Below are positions 12,588 to 20,677 of a stretch of DNA of 64,000 bases, piece by piece. The notes under the pieces were generated by a model, which had not been told where the DNA came from, searched no databases, and saw only the letters and a list, made by a program, of their open reading frames with translations. The position numbers were made by a program, and so were the translations under genes. The stretch covers positions 1 through 64,000 of the forward strand of contig NZ_JAMXBJ010000036.1 of NCBI RefSeq assembly GCF_023913755.1, given 5' to 3'. Position 1 is the first letter of the stretch. Each line of letters starts with the position of its first letter. The stretch comes from Pseudarthrobacter cellobiosi. GTDB lineage: Bacteria; Actinomycetota; Actinomycetes; Actinomycetales; Micrococcaceae.

Positions 12588-13322
12588 TTACATGTCGAAG
12601 TAGGTGGTTGATCCCTCGCCCGAGACTTTCCGGACGATCTCGTCGGCCACGTCCCGGAGCTTCTGGTTCCGGTGGCTGGAGACCTTCATCAGGATGGACA
12701 TCGCCTCTGCCTGGCTGCAGCGGTTCTGGGCCATGATGATGCCGCCGGCAAGGTTGATGGCGGTGCGGCTCATCATCGCCGCGCTCAGATCATCTGCGGC
12801 GTTCTCGGCGGTTCCCACCCTGACGGCGAGGCGGACGGCACTGCCGGCGACGGCGGCGAAACTGGCTGCCTCACTGATGGTTTCCTCGGTGAATACGCCA
12901 GTGGCCGGCGCGAAGAAGTTCAGGACGGCGGCCGCGTTTTCACCGATTTCGAGGGGGACGCCGAGGACGCTGTGGATGCCCTCCTCAATCAGGCGTTCCT
13001 GATAGGTCGGCCAGCGCGGGTCAGTGCGGACGTCGGCCAGCAGGACGGGGGTCCCCGCCCGCAACGCTGCGATGCAGGGCCCTTCGCCCACAGCCTGTTC
13101 AATGCGGTCCAGGTGGATGGCGCGCTCAGTGCTCCCGCCCACCGTTGTGGTTTTCCTGGCGCGCTTGAGGGTGACCCCGCACTCCACCGTTGCGCCAGCC
13201 GAGCGGCTCAGTGCGGCGGCGGCGATGATGGAGAACCCGCCCAGGAAGTCAGCCACCGATCCTGTGCCGATAATCAGGTCCTGCAGCTCGAGGATCAGCT
13301 CTTGTTCGGGCGAATTGGTCAT
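12588..13322 (-). CDS. GAF-ANTAR regulator
   Basis: A 244-aa two-domain regulator from MTNSPEQE (an ATG two codons upstream is also possible). The GAF domain (about residues 20-160) contains EGPCIAALRAGTPVLLADVR. The ANTAR domain (about 170-235) has LSAAMMSRTAINLAGGIIMA and HRNQKLRDVADEIV. It should bind RNA as an antiterminator after sensing an unknown signal. It is a paralogue of the protein at 11123-11878, and the two flank the toxin-antitoxin pair. Confidence 0.87.
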   Translation of the reverse strand: MTNSPEQELILELQDLIIGTGSVADFLGGFSIIAAAALSRSAGATVECGVTLKRARKTTTVGGSTERAIHLDRIEQAVGEGPCIAALRAGTPVLLADVRTDPRWPTYQERLIEEGIHSVLGVPLEIGENAAAVLNFFAPATGVFTEETISEAASFAAVAGSAVRLAVRVGTAENAADDLSAAMMSRTAINLAGGIIMAQNRCSQAEAMSILMKVSSHRNQKLRDVADEIVRKVSGEGSTTYFDM

Positions 13323-13357
13323 GCCCAAATCTAGGCCGAACGGCGGGCGCTCACAAG

Positions 13358-13573
13358 CTAGCCGGCCGCCTGCGGGGCCGCCACTTTGATGATCTCCAGG
13401 GCGTCAGGATCCAGCAGCTTCCGCGTGCCGGTCCTCGCGTCCCGGATCCAGATCAGTTCCAGGGAATGTACGACGTCGGTCACCCGGCCTTTGTGGAAAA
13501 GCTTGCCGTTGTGCCACGCCTCGATGTGGTCGCCGGGTTGGATTCTTACCGTCTGCACCTTGTCAGTGATCAT
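13358..13573 (-). CDS. small conserved-looking protein of unknown function
   Basis: A 71-aa protein beginning MITDKVQTVRIQPGDHIEAW. It looks like a small beta-rich SH3-like fold with alternating hydrophobic residues (SLELIWIRDARTGTRKLL). No known family was recognised. It lies 35 bp upstream of the GAF-ANTAR gene on the same strand and may share its promoter. The start is supported by a natural N-terminus but no strong ribosome site. Confidence 0.6.
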   Translation of the reverse strand: MITDKVQTVRIQPGDHIEAWHNGKLFHKGRVTDVVHSLELIWIRDARTGTRKLLDPDALEIIKVAAPQAAG

Positions 13574-13680
13574 GCTGTGCCCCCTGCTGGTTGTCCCCGT
13601 CTGCCCAGCATGCCCCGACCAGGTTGCCGCAGTGTTTCTGCCGGGTAAAAGCCCGGTGTTTCGTCCCCACCCGCCCCCTT

Positions 13681-13722
13681 ACCTCGCAAGCTCGGCCAGG
13701 GAACCCGGCGGGCGTGGGCCCA
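13681..13722. repeat. dispersed 42-bp repeat, copy 1
   Basis: This stretch, beginning ACCTCGCAAGCTCGGCCAGG, matches 30620-30661 over nearly its whole length. Here it is intergenic, upstream of the PEP-synthase regulator. The second copy lies inside the 5' end of paaB. Confidence 0.7.
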
Positions 13723-13753
13723 GCTCAACCACCGGATAGTGCAGAATTCCTTC

Positions 13754-14572
13754 ATGACCAATGACGAGATTCGGCCTGTCTACTTCCTTTCGGACAGCAC
13801 GGGCATCACCGCGGAAACGCTCGGCAACACCCTGTTGACGCAGTTCCCCGCGAACAACTTTGACCGCATCACGGTCCCGTTCATTACCACCGTCGAACAG
13901 GCCAGAACCGTGGTGGGCACCATCGACAAACTGGTCGCCACCGGTCCGCAGCCCATCGTTTTTTCCACCGCCGTCGGCGGCGACATCAGGCAGGCCATTG
14001 CAAAGTGCCGGGGGATCATCGTGGATCTCATCGGGACGCATGTGGGTCAGCTGGAGCGGGCCCTCGGCGCGCAGGCCAGCGGTGAACCGGGCAGGGCCCA
14101 CGGCCTGGGCAACGCGGAACGGTACCAATCCCGGATGGCCGCCGTCGAGTATGCCATGGAGCACGACGACGGCCAGAGCCTGCGGGCGCTGGAAAAGGCG
14201 CAGGTCATCCTGGTGGCGCCGTCCCGCTGCGGAAAAACTCCCACGACCATGTACTTGGCGCTCCAGCACGGCATCTTCGCCGCGAACTTTCCGCTGGTGG
14301 ACGAGGACTTTCAGCGCGAAGGGCTGCCCAAGCCGCTGCGGCCTTTTGTGGAGAAGTGTTTCGGGCTGTCCTCCAACCCCCTGCGGCTGAGCCAGATCCG
14401 CACCGAACGGCGCCGCGGCTCGCCCTATGCGTCGCTGCGGCAGTGCGGCTTCGAGCTGCGCAGCGCCGAGCAGTTGTACGTCTCGCACCGGATTCCGTAC
14501 CTTAATTCGGCCACGGTGTCAGTTGAGGAAATGGCCGCCACCATCCTGCAGCGCATGAACCTGAAACATTAG
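13754..14572 (+). CDS. ppsR: PEP synthase regulatory protein (kinase-pyrophosphorylase, DUF299)
   Basis: A 272-aa bifunctional regulator. Members of this family phosphorylate and dephosphorylate PEP synthase or pyruvate phosphate dikinase. The N-terminus shows [19 protein letters not shown]. The nucleotide-binding P-loop is in [15 protein letters not shown]. The C-terminus has [19 protein letters not shown] at 13739 could extend it by five residues; the ATG at 13754 is chosen because the family begins close to the YFLSDSTG strand. It is followed by ppsA, its expected target. Confidence 0.93.
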   Translation: MTNDEIRPVYFLSDSTGITAETLGNTLLTQFPANNFDRITVPFITTVEQARTVVGTIDKLVATGPQPIVFSTAVGGDIRQAIAKCRGIIVDLIGTHVGQLERALGAQASGEPGRAHGLGNAERYQSRMAAVEYAMEHDDGQSLRALEKAQVILVAPSRCGKTPTTMYLALQHGIFAANFPLVDEDFQREGLPKPLRPFVEKCFGLSSNPLRLSQIRTERRRGSPYASLRQCGFELRSAEQLYVSHRIPYLNSATVSVEEMAATILQRMNLKH

Positions 14573-14723
14573 AGAAAATTTTCACAATCCCTGTGTGGCG
14601 CACATCATGTTGGAAAGGTGCTCCGGACCTGTCACTGTAGACAGGATTCGCGCCCACCAACCGGCCACAGCCGCGCGCGGGGCGGCGCCCCCGCATGCCA
14701 TCATCTGCAAAGGAGCAGCAATT

Positions 14724-17126
14724 ATGACAACAGACATCCTGTGGTTCTCAGAACTCGGACTCAAGGACCTTGACCGGGTAGGCGGCAAAAACGCCTCCCT
14801 CGGGGAGATGGTGCAGAACCTGACGTCCGCCGGCGTGCAGGTTCCGGACGGCTTCGCGACCACGGCGGACGCCTACCGCAGCTTCCTGGCTGACTCCGGC
14901 CTGGACCAGAAGATCGTGGACCGGCTGGTCGGCCTGGACACCGACGACGTGACGGCCCTCGCCGCGGCCGGCCAGGAAATCCGGACCCTCATGCGTGAGA
15001 CGCCGTTCCTGCCGGACTTCGAGGCGCAGATCCGGGACTCCTACCAGCAGCTGGTGGACAAGCACGGGGGCTCCGAGGACCTGTCCTGGGCCGTCCGTTC
15101 CAGCGCGACGGCGGAAGACCTCCCGGACGCCTCCTTCGCCGGGCAGCAGGAAACCTTCCTGAACGTCCGCGGCATCGAGAACATCCTGCTCGCCATCAAG
15201 GATGTGTTCGCGTCCCTCTACAACGACCGCGCCATCGCCTACCGCGTGCACCACAAGTTCGAACACGCCGAGGTGGCACTCTCCGCCGGCATCCAGCGGA
15301 TGGTGCGCTCCGACGTCGGGGCCTCCGGCGTGATGTTCACCATGGACACCGAGTCCGGGTTCCAGGACGCCGTGTTCGTCACGTCCTCCTACGGCCTGGG
15401 CGAGGCCGTGGTCCAGGGCGCCGTGAACCCCGATGAGTTCTACGTCTATAAACCCGCACTGCAGGCCGGCCGCCCCGCCATCCTCAAGCGCGGACTGGGC
15501 GAGAAGGCCCTCCAGATGACTTACACGAACAGCCAGGAGATCGGCCGGACCATCGACTTCGTGCCGGTGGAGGCCTCCTTGCGGAACCGCTTCAGCCTCA
15601 GCGACGCCGACGTCGAGCAGCTCGCCCGGCACGCCGTCGCCATCGAGAACCATTACGGCCGCCCCATGGACATCGAATGGGGCAAGGACGGGACCGACGG
15701 CGGCCTGTACATCCTGCAGGCACGCCCGGAGACGGTGCAGTCCCGCCGGGCCGCGGGCAGCCTCAGCCGTTTCCGCCTCAACGGGACCGGCCGGACGCTG
15801 GTGGAGGGCCGTGCCATCGGCCAGCGCATCGGTGCCGGCAGCGTCCGCATCCTCACCGCGATCGACCAGATGGCCGCCTTCAAGACCGGCGATGTCCTGG
15901 TCGCGGACATGACCGACCCGGACTGGGAACCGATCATGAAGCGTGCCTCCGCCATCGTCACCAACCGCGGCGGACGCACGTGCCACGCGGCCATCATCGC
16001 CCGCGAACTGGGGATCCCCGCCGTCGTCGGGACCGGAAGTGCCACGGACGCCCTCTCCGACGGCCTCGAGGTGACCGTCTCCTGCGCCGACGGCGAGACC
16101 GGCACCATTTACGAAGGGCTCCTGGACTTCAGCGTCGAGGAAACCGCCATCACCGAGCTGCCCGAGGCCCCGGTCAAGGTCATGATGAACGTGGGTACCC
16201 CGGAGCAGGCGTTCACCTTCGCGCAGCTGCCCAACCACGGCGTGGGCCTGGCCCGGCTGGAATTCATCATCAACCGTCAGATCGGCATCCACCCCAAGGC
16301 ACTCCTGAATCTGGACAGCCAGCCGGCGGACGTGGCCGCGGAAATCCGGGAACGGATTGCCGCTTACGACAGCCCGCGCGAGTACTACATCAAGCGCCTG
16401 GCCGAAGGCGTGTCCACCATCGCGGCGGCGTTCGCGCCGGAGCCGGTGATTGTGCGCATGTCCGACTTCAAGTCCAACGAGTACGCCAACCTCATTGGCG
16501 GACCGGCCTACGAGCCGCACGAAGAGAACCCGATGCTCGGCTTCCGCGGTGCCTCACGGTACCTGGAGCCGTCCTTCCGGGACTGCTTCGACCTCGAGTG
16601 CGAGGCCCTGTCGTTTGTCCGTAACGAGATGGGCCTGACCAACGTCAAGCTCATGATCCCGTTCGTCCGGACCATGGACGAGGCCCGCGGCGTGATCGAG
16701 CTGCTGGCGGAGAACGGTCTGGTCCGTGGTGAGAACGGCCTCGAGGTGATCATGATGTGTGAGATCCCCTCCAACGCGCTGCTGGCGGACGACTTCCTGG
16801 ACTACTTCGACGGCTTCTCCATCGGCTCCAATGACATGACCCAGCTGGCCCTGGGCCTTGACCGGGATTCGGCGATTGTCTCGGGTGGCTTCGATGAACG
16901 CGATCCTGCCGTCAAGAAGCTCCTGAGCATGGCCATCAAGGCCTGCAAGGCGCGCGGCAAGTATGTCGGCATCTGCGGCCAGGGTCCCAGCGACCACGCG
17001 GACTTCGCCGAGTGGCTGGTCCAGGAAGGCATCGATTCCGTCTCCCTGAACCCCGACACCGTGGTGGACACCTGGCTCCGGCTCGCCGGCGCCACCGGCG
17101 CCACCGCCGCCACAGCCGCGAACTAA
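14724..17126 (+). CDS. ppsA: phosphoenolpyruvate synthase
   Basis: Makes PEP from pyruvate and ATP for gluconeogenesis; 800 aa. The N-terminal ATP-binding domain has [11 protein letters not shown] and [20 protein letters not shown]. The mobile domain carries the phospho-histidine His421 in [20 protein letters not shown]. The C-terminal PEP-binding barrel ends with [18 protein letters not shown]. An upstream in-frame start at 14595 would add 43 unlikely residues; AAAGGAG just before 14724 decides the start. It lets pyruvate made from serine re-enter gluconeogenesis. Confidence 0.96.
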   Translation: MTTDILWFSELGLKDLDRVGGKNASLGEMVQNLTSAGVQVPDGFATTADAYRSFLADSGLDQKIVDRLVGLDTDDVTALAAAGQEIRTLMRETPFLPDFEAQIRDSYQQLVDKHGGSEDLSWAVRSSATAEDLPDASFAGQQETFLNVRGIENILLAIKDVFASLYNDRAIAYRVHHKFEHAEVALSAGIQRMVRSDVGASGVMFTMDTESGFQDAVFVTSSYGLGEAVVQGAVNPDEFYVYKPALQAGRPAILKRGLGEKALQMTYTNSQEIGRTIDFVPVEASLRNRFSLSDADVEQLARHAVAIENHYGRPMDIEWGKDGTDGGLYILQARPETVQSRRAAGSLSRFRLNGTGRTLVEGRAIGQRIGAGSVRILTAIDQMAAFKTGDVLVADMTDPDWEPIMKRASAIVTNRGGRTCHAAIIARELGIPAVVGTGSATDALSDGLEVTVSCADGETGTIYEGLLDFSVEETAITELPEAPVKVMMNVGTPEQAFTFAQLPNHGVGLARLEFIINRQIGIHPKALLNLDSQPADVAAEIRERIAAYDSPREYYIKRLAEGVSTIAAAFAPEPVIVRMSDFKSNEYANLIGGPAYEPHEENPMLGFRGASRYLEPSFRDCFDLECEALSFVRNEMGLTNVKLMIPFVRTMDEARGVIELLAENGLVRGENGLEVIMMCEIPSNALLADDFLDYFDGFSIGSNDMTQLALGLDRDSAIVSGGFDERDPAVKKLLSMAIKACKARGKYVGICGQGPSDHADFAEWLVQEGIDSVSLNPDTVVDTWLRLAGATGATAATAAN

Positions 17127-17130
17127 ACGC

Positions 17131-17165
17131 ACGACGTCGGCACCCAGGTTGGGTGCCGACGTCGT
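17131..17165. terminator. strong hairpin after ppsA
   Basis: ACGACGTCGGCACCCA (17131-17146) pairs perfectly with 17150-17165 around a three-base loop, five bases after the ppsA stop. It lacks a long T-run but is the expected ppsA terminator. The converging frameshifted gene reads through it. Confidence 0.75.
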
Positions 17166-17190
17166 CCGTTAACGTCCGGCCGGGCGCTGC

Positions 17191-17238
17191 GCATATTCCT
17201 TGGCGCTAGCTGAATATCGGTGGCGCCAGGGAATATGC
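17191..17238. repeat. 48-bp palindromic element
   Basis: GCATATTCCTTGGCGC (17191-17206) pairs with 17223-17238 with one mismatch around a 16-base spacer. The 16-16-16 geometry equals that of the element at 11000-11047, and both contain a GCGCTARCTG core. It also falls inside the lost C-terminal frame of the AbiEi-like gene. Confidence 0.6.
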
Positions 17239-18271
17239 GGGTCACGGTCGGGTTTTGCGCGTCGAAATCCGCGGAACGCGTGCGACGACGGGGCACGCCA
17301 GCCGCTGCCAGCTTGCGTTCCAGCTTCCCGGGCTCCATCAGATCGGCCCAATCCCACCTCACCACGTTGAACCCAGTGGCCTGCTTCCAATAGAAGTCGG
17401 TGTAGCCACCAGGCCGTCCCTGTCGTGGATGGCTTGCTGCAGGACCGGGGCTTCGAAGCCGGCCACGTGGATAAGGGCGCGGCTGTAGGACTCCCCTGCG
17501 GAACCGGACAAAGGGTCCGCGAAAGCCACGGCGGTCAGCACCCCTCGCCCCGCAGCAGTGGAGTACATAGATCCGATACCTGCCTCCAGTTCAGCCGTCG
17601 TCACGGCAGGCAGCCGCAGGGTCCGGTCTGGTCGAAGCACACGGTCCAGGGGAGCGGCAGCTTCGGTGAAAGGCCTGAACGCCGCCAGGTCCAGGACAGT
17701 GCGGATGCGGCCGGTGACGAGCAGGCCCTCCCGCCGGACCACCATCAGACCCGCCGGCGCAGCAAAGTGGCGGCGGACTCCGGCACGTGACCGGCCGCCG
17801 TCGTTCTTCATGGTGAGGGCCTGGACCGGGTGGTTCAGGCCGATGGTGGGTATTCCCCACACGCTGGCGGCGGAGTGCCTGGCGAAGACCGTGGGTTTCT
17901 CGAAGGTTTCCGCAGCTGCCTGGACGCGGAGGCGATACTGCTCCCACGGCTTCAGCCCCTTCCAGACCTGCCCGTCCGTGTAGACGCCGTGCCGTACGCG
18001 GACCAGGGAACCGGCCTTTACGCGCTTGGTAAGGTCGTTCGGGGTCAGCCCGTGAAGGGCGCGGTCGCGGGCCAGGAGAAGCGGTGGAAGATCCGTCATG
18101 TAGCGAAGATGCCAGCTGCGCGCCCTCGGCGCGAGGGGTAGGTGCCGCTATGTGGAGAAGTCCTGGCGACGCGCTTGTCCGTTTCCGACCCTCACCCACC
18201 TCGGCGCAACCGGAATACGGACTGCGTGGAGGAATTTCCGCCTCGAAAACGAATTTACACGTCGAAATCCC

Positions 18272-18292
18272 CGGGTCTCGACAAGCTGGACC
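18272..18292. repeat. dispersed TCGACAAGCT-type repeat
   Basis: GGGTCTCGACAAGCTGGACC resembles the recurring ATTGAGCTTGTCGAAA unit, in reverse orientation, seen near 20000, 21940, 22550, 25565 and 29510. Confidence 0.5.
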
Positions 18293-18300
18293 ACCGGCGG

Positions 18301-19152
18301 CTAGCCTTCAGGCCGGCAGTCGAGGATGAACTCCATGAGCGACGTTGCGTCCGCGTCCGCGTAGAGCGTCACCAGGCTCTGATTGAACTCAAGTCGGCGG
18401 CTAAACGGAATGGAGATCGCGTCGTGCCCGGAGCTCAGCAGGACACCATTCATCATCAGCCGTGAGGTGCGCTTGTTGCCGTCGAAATAGAACTGGTGCC
18501 GGGTCCCGAAGCAGAAGTAGGCGACAGCCCGTTCTATCGGATTCTTCACCCCGGAAAGGAACGCCAGTCCGCGGGTGTATTCGGCCCGCAGCTCCTCCCC
18601 GCCATCTTCGCAGCCGGTGGCTTTGAAAGTGCCGGCTTCACCCAGGTTGACCCTTCCGCCGCCCCGCACAGAACCTTCGCCACGGAAGTGCCCTGCCTCT
18701 ATCGCCTCATGGGGTGCCACTATTCCGTGAAGTCGGTCTGATAAAGGCTTGGAAAGTGCGAAGGTCCCGTCCCGAACAAGGCCGTGGAGCAGGCGGGTGG
18801 ACTCGACCAAGGCCAGGACCTGTTTCTCATCGTCGAGCCGGTGTCCGCCGACGGTGACCCCTTCCAGGAGTGTTTGGACTTCCGGGAGGGTGTAGGGGTT
18901 GCCTTCCAGGGCGGCAGCGTCCCACACATGGCCAGCCAGCTGCGCCTCGAAGCGGGCGAGGGCGCGTGGCACCTCCATACCGGGCATTTCGTCCCAGGGT
19001 ATGCCAGATGAGTCCCAGGAAAAGCCAAGCTCGTCCGTCTGGTCCTTCGCTGCCGACTTGAGCAGGCCGGGGGACGGTTGCGGGCCGTGTGGCCGGGGCG
19101 GCCGCTTCTTGTACTGGTTGGAGCCGACGCCCCATCGTGCCTGCTCAGTCAT
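18301..19152 (-). CDS. Fic-domain protein
   Basis: A 283-aa Fic protein, likely an AMP transferase. The active-site motif HQFYFDGNKRTSR lies at residues 219-231, keeping the catalytic His, the acidic residue, the GNxR core and the final Arg (consensus HxFx(D/E)GNxxxxR). The N-terminal part has AALEGNPYTLPE (residues 80-91), equivalent to the inhibitory helix of class II Fic proteins, but with Ala rather than Ser/Thr four residues before the Glu. The start chosen is MTEQARWG, overlapping the upstream XRE gene by eight bases. The pair looks like a toxin-antitoxin or self-regulated operon. Confidence 0.88.
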   Translation of the reverse strand: MTEQARWGVGSNQYKKRPPRPHGPQPSPGLLKSAAKDQTDELGFSWDSSGIPWDEMPGMEVPRALARFEAQLAGHVWDAAALEGNPYTLPEVQTLLEGVTVGGHRLDDEKQVLALVESTRLLHGLVRDGTFALSKPLSDRLHGIVAPHEAIEAGHFRGEGSVRGGGRVNLGEAGTFKATGCEDGGEELRAEYTRGLAFLSGVKNPIERAVAYFCFGTRHQFYFDGNKRTSRLMMNGVLLSSGHDAISIPFSRRLEFNQSLVTLYADADATSLMEFILDCRPEG

Positions 19153-19876
19153 GGTGCGCCCAGTCTTTCGTGAGTTCCTCGGCAAGGTCATACGTGGCCG
19201 GCATCCCGTAGCAGTCGAGGATGATTTGGATCGGGTCTGCCCAGACGATCCCTTCGTCGTTCCACGCGCCGCCTTCGCTGGCGCCGTCGAGGGGGAGCAG
19301 GAGAACCTCCACCGCGGCCGAACCGGGGCGGTTGATGATGGACGCGACCCTGGCAGGATTCTCGACGTAAAGGATGATGGGCCCGGGCGTCCCTTCTGCC
19401 CCTATCCGTGCCGCGGCCGGTGCGCCGCTGGCGGCCCAACCCTTTCTCGTGGCGGCCACGGCCGAGCAGATGCGCAGGAAATTCCAGTGACTGGTGATCT
19501 CTACGGCGCCGGGGCGGAGGGGCGGGGGAGCGGCCGCACCTGCCTCTCTGGCGAGTGACCTGGGGCGAGGGGTTCCGTCAGTGCTGGCCCAGCGCATGAG
19601 TGTCTCGATCATTACCGCGTCCGCAGCCGGATTGGAGGTGCCGTCTTCAAGGATCGTGCGGGCAGCACGAAGCGCGCGTACATCGCAGAGCGGCTCAGTC
19701 CGGGACGGAAGCTGCAGGCCGGCGGCCGCCAGGATTCGCGTCGCCATGCCAAGGGTCGGGTCGATGTCGCCTTTCTCAACCCGCGTGACAGTGGAGGCCG
19801 ACACTCCGGCTCGTCTGGCAAGCTCGCGGCGGGAGAACCGGGAGTCGCGGATCGCAACCTGGACCACGTTTTGCAT
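19145..19876 (-). CDS. XRE-type HTH protein paired with Fic
   Basis: A 243-aa protein. An N-terminal XRE helix-turn-helix (about residues 10-60: FSRRELARRAGVSASTVTRV) is followed by a domain ending in VWADPIQIILDCYGM. That C-terminal pattern resembles AbiEi-like antitoxin domains, though this is only a resemblance. The start is set by the ATG at 19876. A longer in-frame extension would translate simple repeats and is rejected. A perfect palindrome spans the start codon (19871-19912), so it very likely represses its own operon. Its end overlaps the Fic gene. Confidence 0.8.
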   Translation of the reverse strand: MQNVVQVAIRDSRFSRRELARRAGVSASTVTRVEKGDIDPTLGMATRILAAAGLQLPSRTEPLCDVRALRAARTILEDGTSNPAADAVMIETLMRWASTDGTPRPRSLAREAGAAAPPPLRPGAVEITSHWNFLRICSAVAATRKGWAASGAPAAARIGAEGTPGPIILYVENPARVASIINRPGSAAVEVLLLPLDGASEGGAWNDEGIVWADPIQIILDCYGMPATYDLAEELTKDWAHHD

Positions 19877-19912
19877 ATAAGCAATTCTATGGTTCCTATT
19901 GCTTATATGCAA
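19871..19912. promoter_or_regulatory. palindromic operator over the XRE-Fic start
   Basis: TTGCATATAAGCAAT (19871-19885) pairs perfectly with ATTGCTTATATGCAA (19898-19912), with a 12-base spacer. It covers the XRE start codon and the probable -10 region. It is a strong candidate autoregulatory site and AT-rich compared with its surroundings. Confidence 0.8.
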
Positions 19913-19947
19913 TATCCACGCAGACGCTGCGTATGAGCAACAGCTGG

Positions 19948-20040
19948 TCCGTCGGTGATTGAGCTTGTCCGTCGGTGATTGAGCTTGTCCGTCGGTGGTC
20001 GAGCTTGTCGAGGCCCAGGGTCTCGACAAGCTCAATCACC
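19948..20040. repeat. tandem and inverted repeat cluster
   Basis: The 20-base unit GTCCGTCGGTGATTGAGCTT is present at 19948 and 19968, with a diverged third copy at 19988. It runs into a hairpin with 19-base arms (19994-20012 and 20022-20040, 17 of 19 matching). The shared core is TGATTGAGCTTGTCGA, a unit seen elsewhere in the window. Confidence 0.8.
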
Positions 20041-20050
20041 AGGCTGAATG

Positions 20051-20452
20051 TCAGCCCTGGTTGATGCGGATCATGTTGCCGGACGGGTCGCGGAAGGCGC
20101 AGTCGCGCGGGCCCCACGGCTGGACGATGGGTTCCTGGAGAACCTCGGCGCCTGACACCCGGAGGGTTTCGAAGGTGGCGTCGAGATCGTCCGTGTTGAA
20201 CACGAGCATGGGCATCACGCCCTTGGTGACCAGCTCCTGGATGGCGTCCCCGTCGGCCTGCGAGCGGCCGGCATGCGGCGGGGACAGGACAATCTCAAGG
20301 TCGGGCTGGGCGGCGCTGCCAAGGGTGACCCAGCGCTGTCCGTCCGAGCCGACGTCGTTCCGGACTTCCAGGCCAAGGGCGTCGCGGTAGAACGCGAGGG
20401 ACTCATCGAGATCGTTGACGGTGACGTGTGCGTACTTCAATGAAATGTTCAT
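20051..20452 (-). CDS. VOC-family (glyoxalase/dioxygenase-fold) protein
   Basis: A 133-aa vicinal-oxygen-chelate protein from MNISLKYAHVTVNDLDESLA. The typical GLEVRNDVG and the C-terminal GPRDCAFRDPSGNMIRINQG are present. The substrate is unknown; many relatives are annotated as glyoxalase or resistance-like proteins. An extension to 20494 would translate a duplicated piece of an AraC gene and is rejected. Originally it probably sat next to the AraC regulator at 22068-22493, from which an ATPase gene now separates it. Confidence 0.88.
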   Translation of the reverse strand: MNISLKYAHVTVNDLDESLAFYRDALGLEVRNDVGSDGQRWVTLGSAAQPDLEIVLSPPHAGRSQADGDAIQELVTKGVMPMLVFNTDDLDATFETLRVSGAEVLQEPIVQPWGPRDCAFRDPSGNMIRINQG

Positions 20453-20484
20453 GTCTCCCACGCTAGGGGAGTGGCAGCGGCGAG

Positions 20485-20533
20485 GCTTCTTCAATCCTGC
20501 TCGGTTTGCGCAAGGGCCGGGTGTGCTGCCGGG
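20485..20533. repeat. duplicated 3' end of the AraC gene (left copy)
   Basis: About 48 bases from TTCTTCAATCCTGCTCGG onward match 22078-22126, the 3' end of the AraC gene, almost perfectly. This is an orphan fragment left of the AAA ATPase gene. Confidence 0.85.
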
Positions 20534-20580
20534 CCGCGGTGGCCGCCGTGGGCGTGGCTTTTACTTTCAGCAAAAAGGCG

Positions 20581-20596
20581 CGCGCCTGCAGGCGCG
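20581..20596. repeat. 16-bp perfect palindrome
   Basis: CGCGCCTGCAGGCGCG is self-complementary and lies upstream of the AAA ATPase gene, in a stretch with no gene between 20453 and 20678. Its function is unknown. Confidence 0.5.
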
Positions 20597-20641
20597 GGAC
20601 TGGCCACCCAGACATGGTTACCGTAGCAAGTGTATTGATGG

Positions 20642-20660
20642 TTTATTAACTTTTAATAAA
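20642..20660. promoter_or_regulatory. 19-bp palindrome upstream of AAA ATPase 1
   Basis: TTTATTAA (20642-20649) and TTAATAAA (20653-20660) form a perfect inverted repeat, 17 bases ahead of the ATG. The length equals the palindrome ahead of the paralogue at 34709, though the sequence differs. It is a candidate self-regulatory site for an ATPase with a C-terminal winged helix. Confidence 0.65.
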
Positions 20661-20677
20661 ACACTACTATTCTTGCT

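Larger units (their letters stand above)
17123..18099 (-). pseudogene. AbiEi-like type IV antitoxin-domain protein, frameshifted
   Basis: Reads from MTDLPPLLLARDRALHGL on the minus strand. The N-terminus, with DLTKRVKAGSLVRVRHGVYT, is the winged-helix of AbiEi-like proteins common in actinobacteria; VFARHSAASVWGIP follows. Near 17405 the frame breaks. The first frame ends at 17359 with an unnatural tail, while the next frame continues sensibly as TDFYWKQATGFNVVRWDWAD and stops at 17123, inside the end of ppsA. One missing base (GGTGGC read as GTGGC) explains it. No partner toxin is adjacent. A sequencing error cannot be excluded. Confidence 0.7.

Noticed and set aside
14595-14723. Longer ppsA start
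   Set aside because: No ribosome site and atypical residues; a strong ribosome site precedes 14724.
14748-16520. 590-aa minus-strand open frame within ppsA
   Set aside because: Antisense shadow; the plus strand carries the full PEP-synthase motifs.
19877-20035. N-terminal extension of the XRE protein
   Set aside because: It would translate the tandem and inverted repeats; the ATG inside the operator is a better start.
20453-20494. Extension of the VOC protein upstream of 20452
   Set aside because: It reads into the orphan copy of the AraC 3' end.
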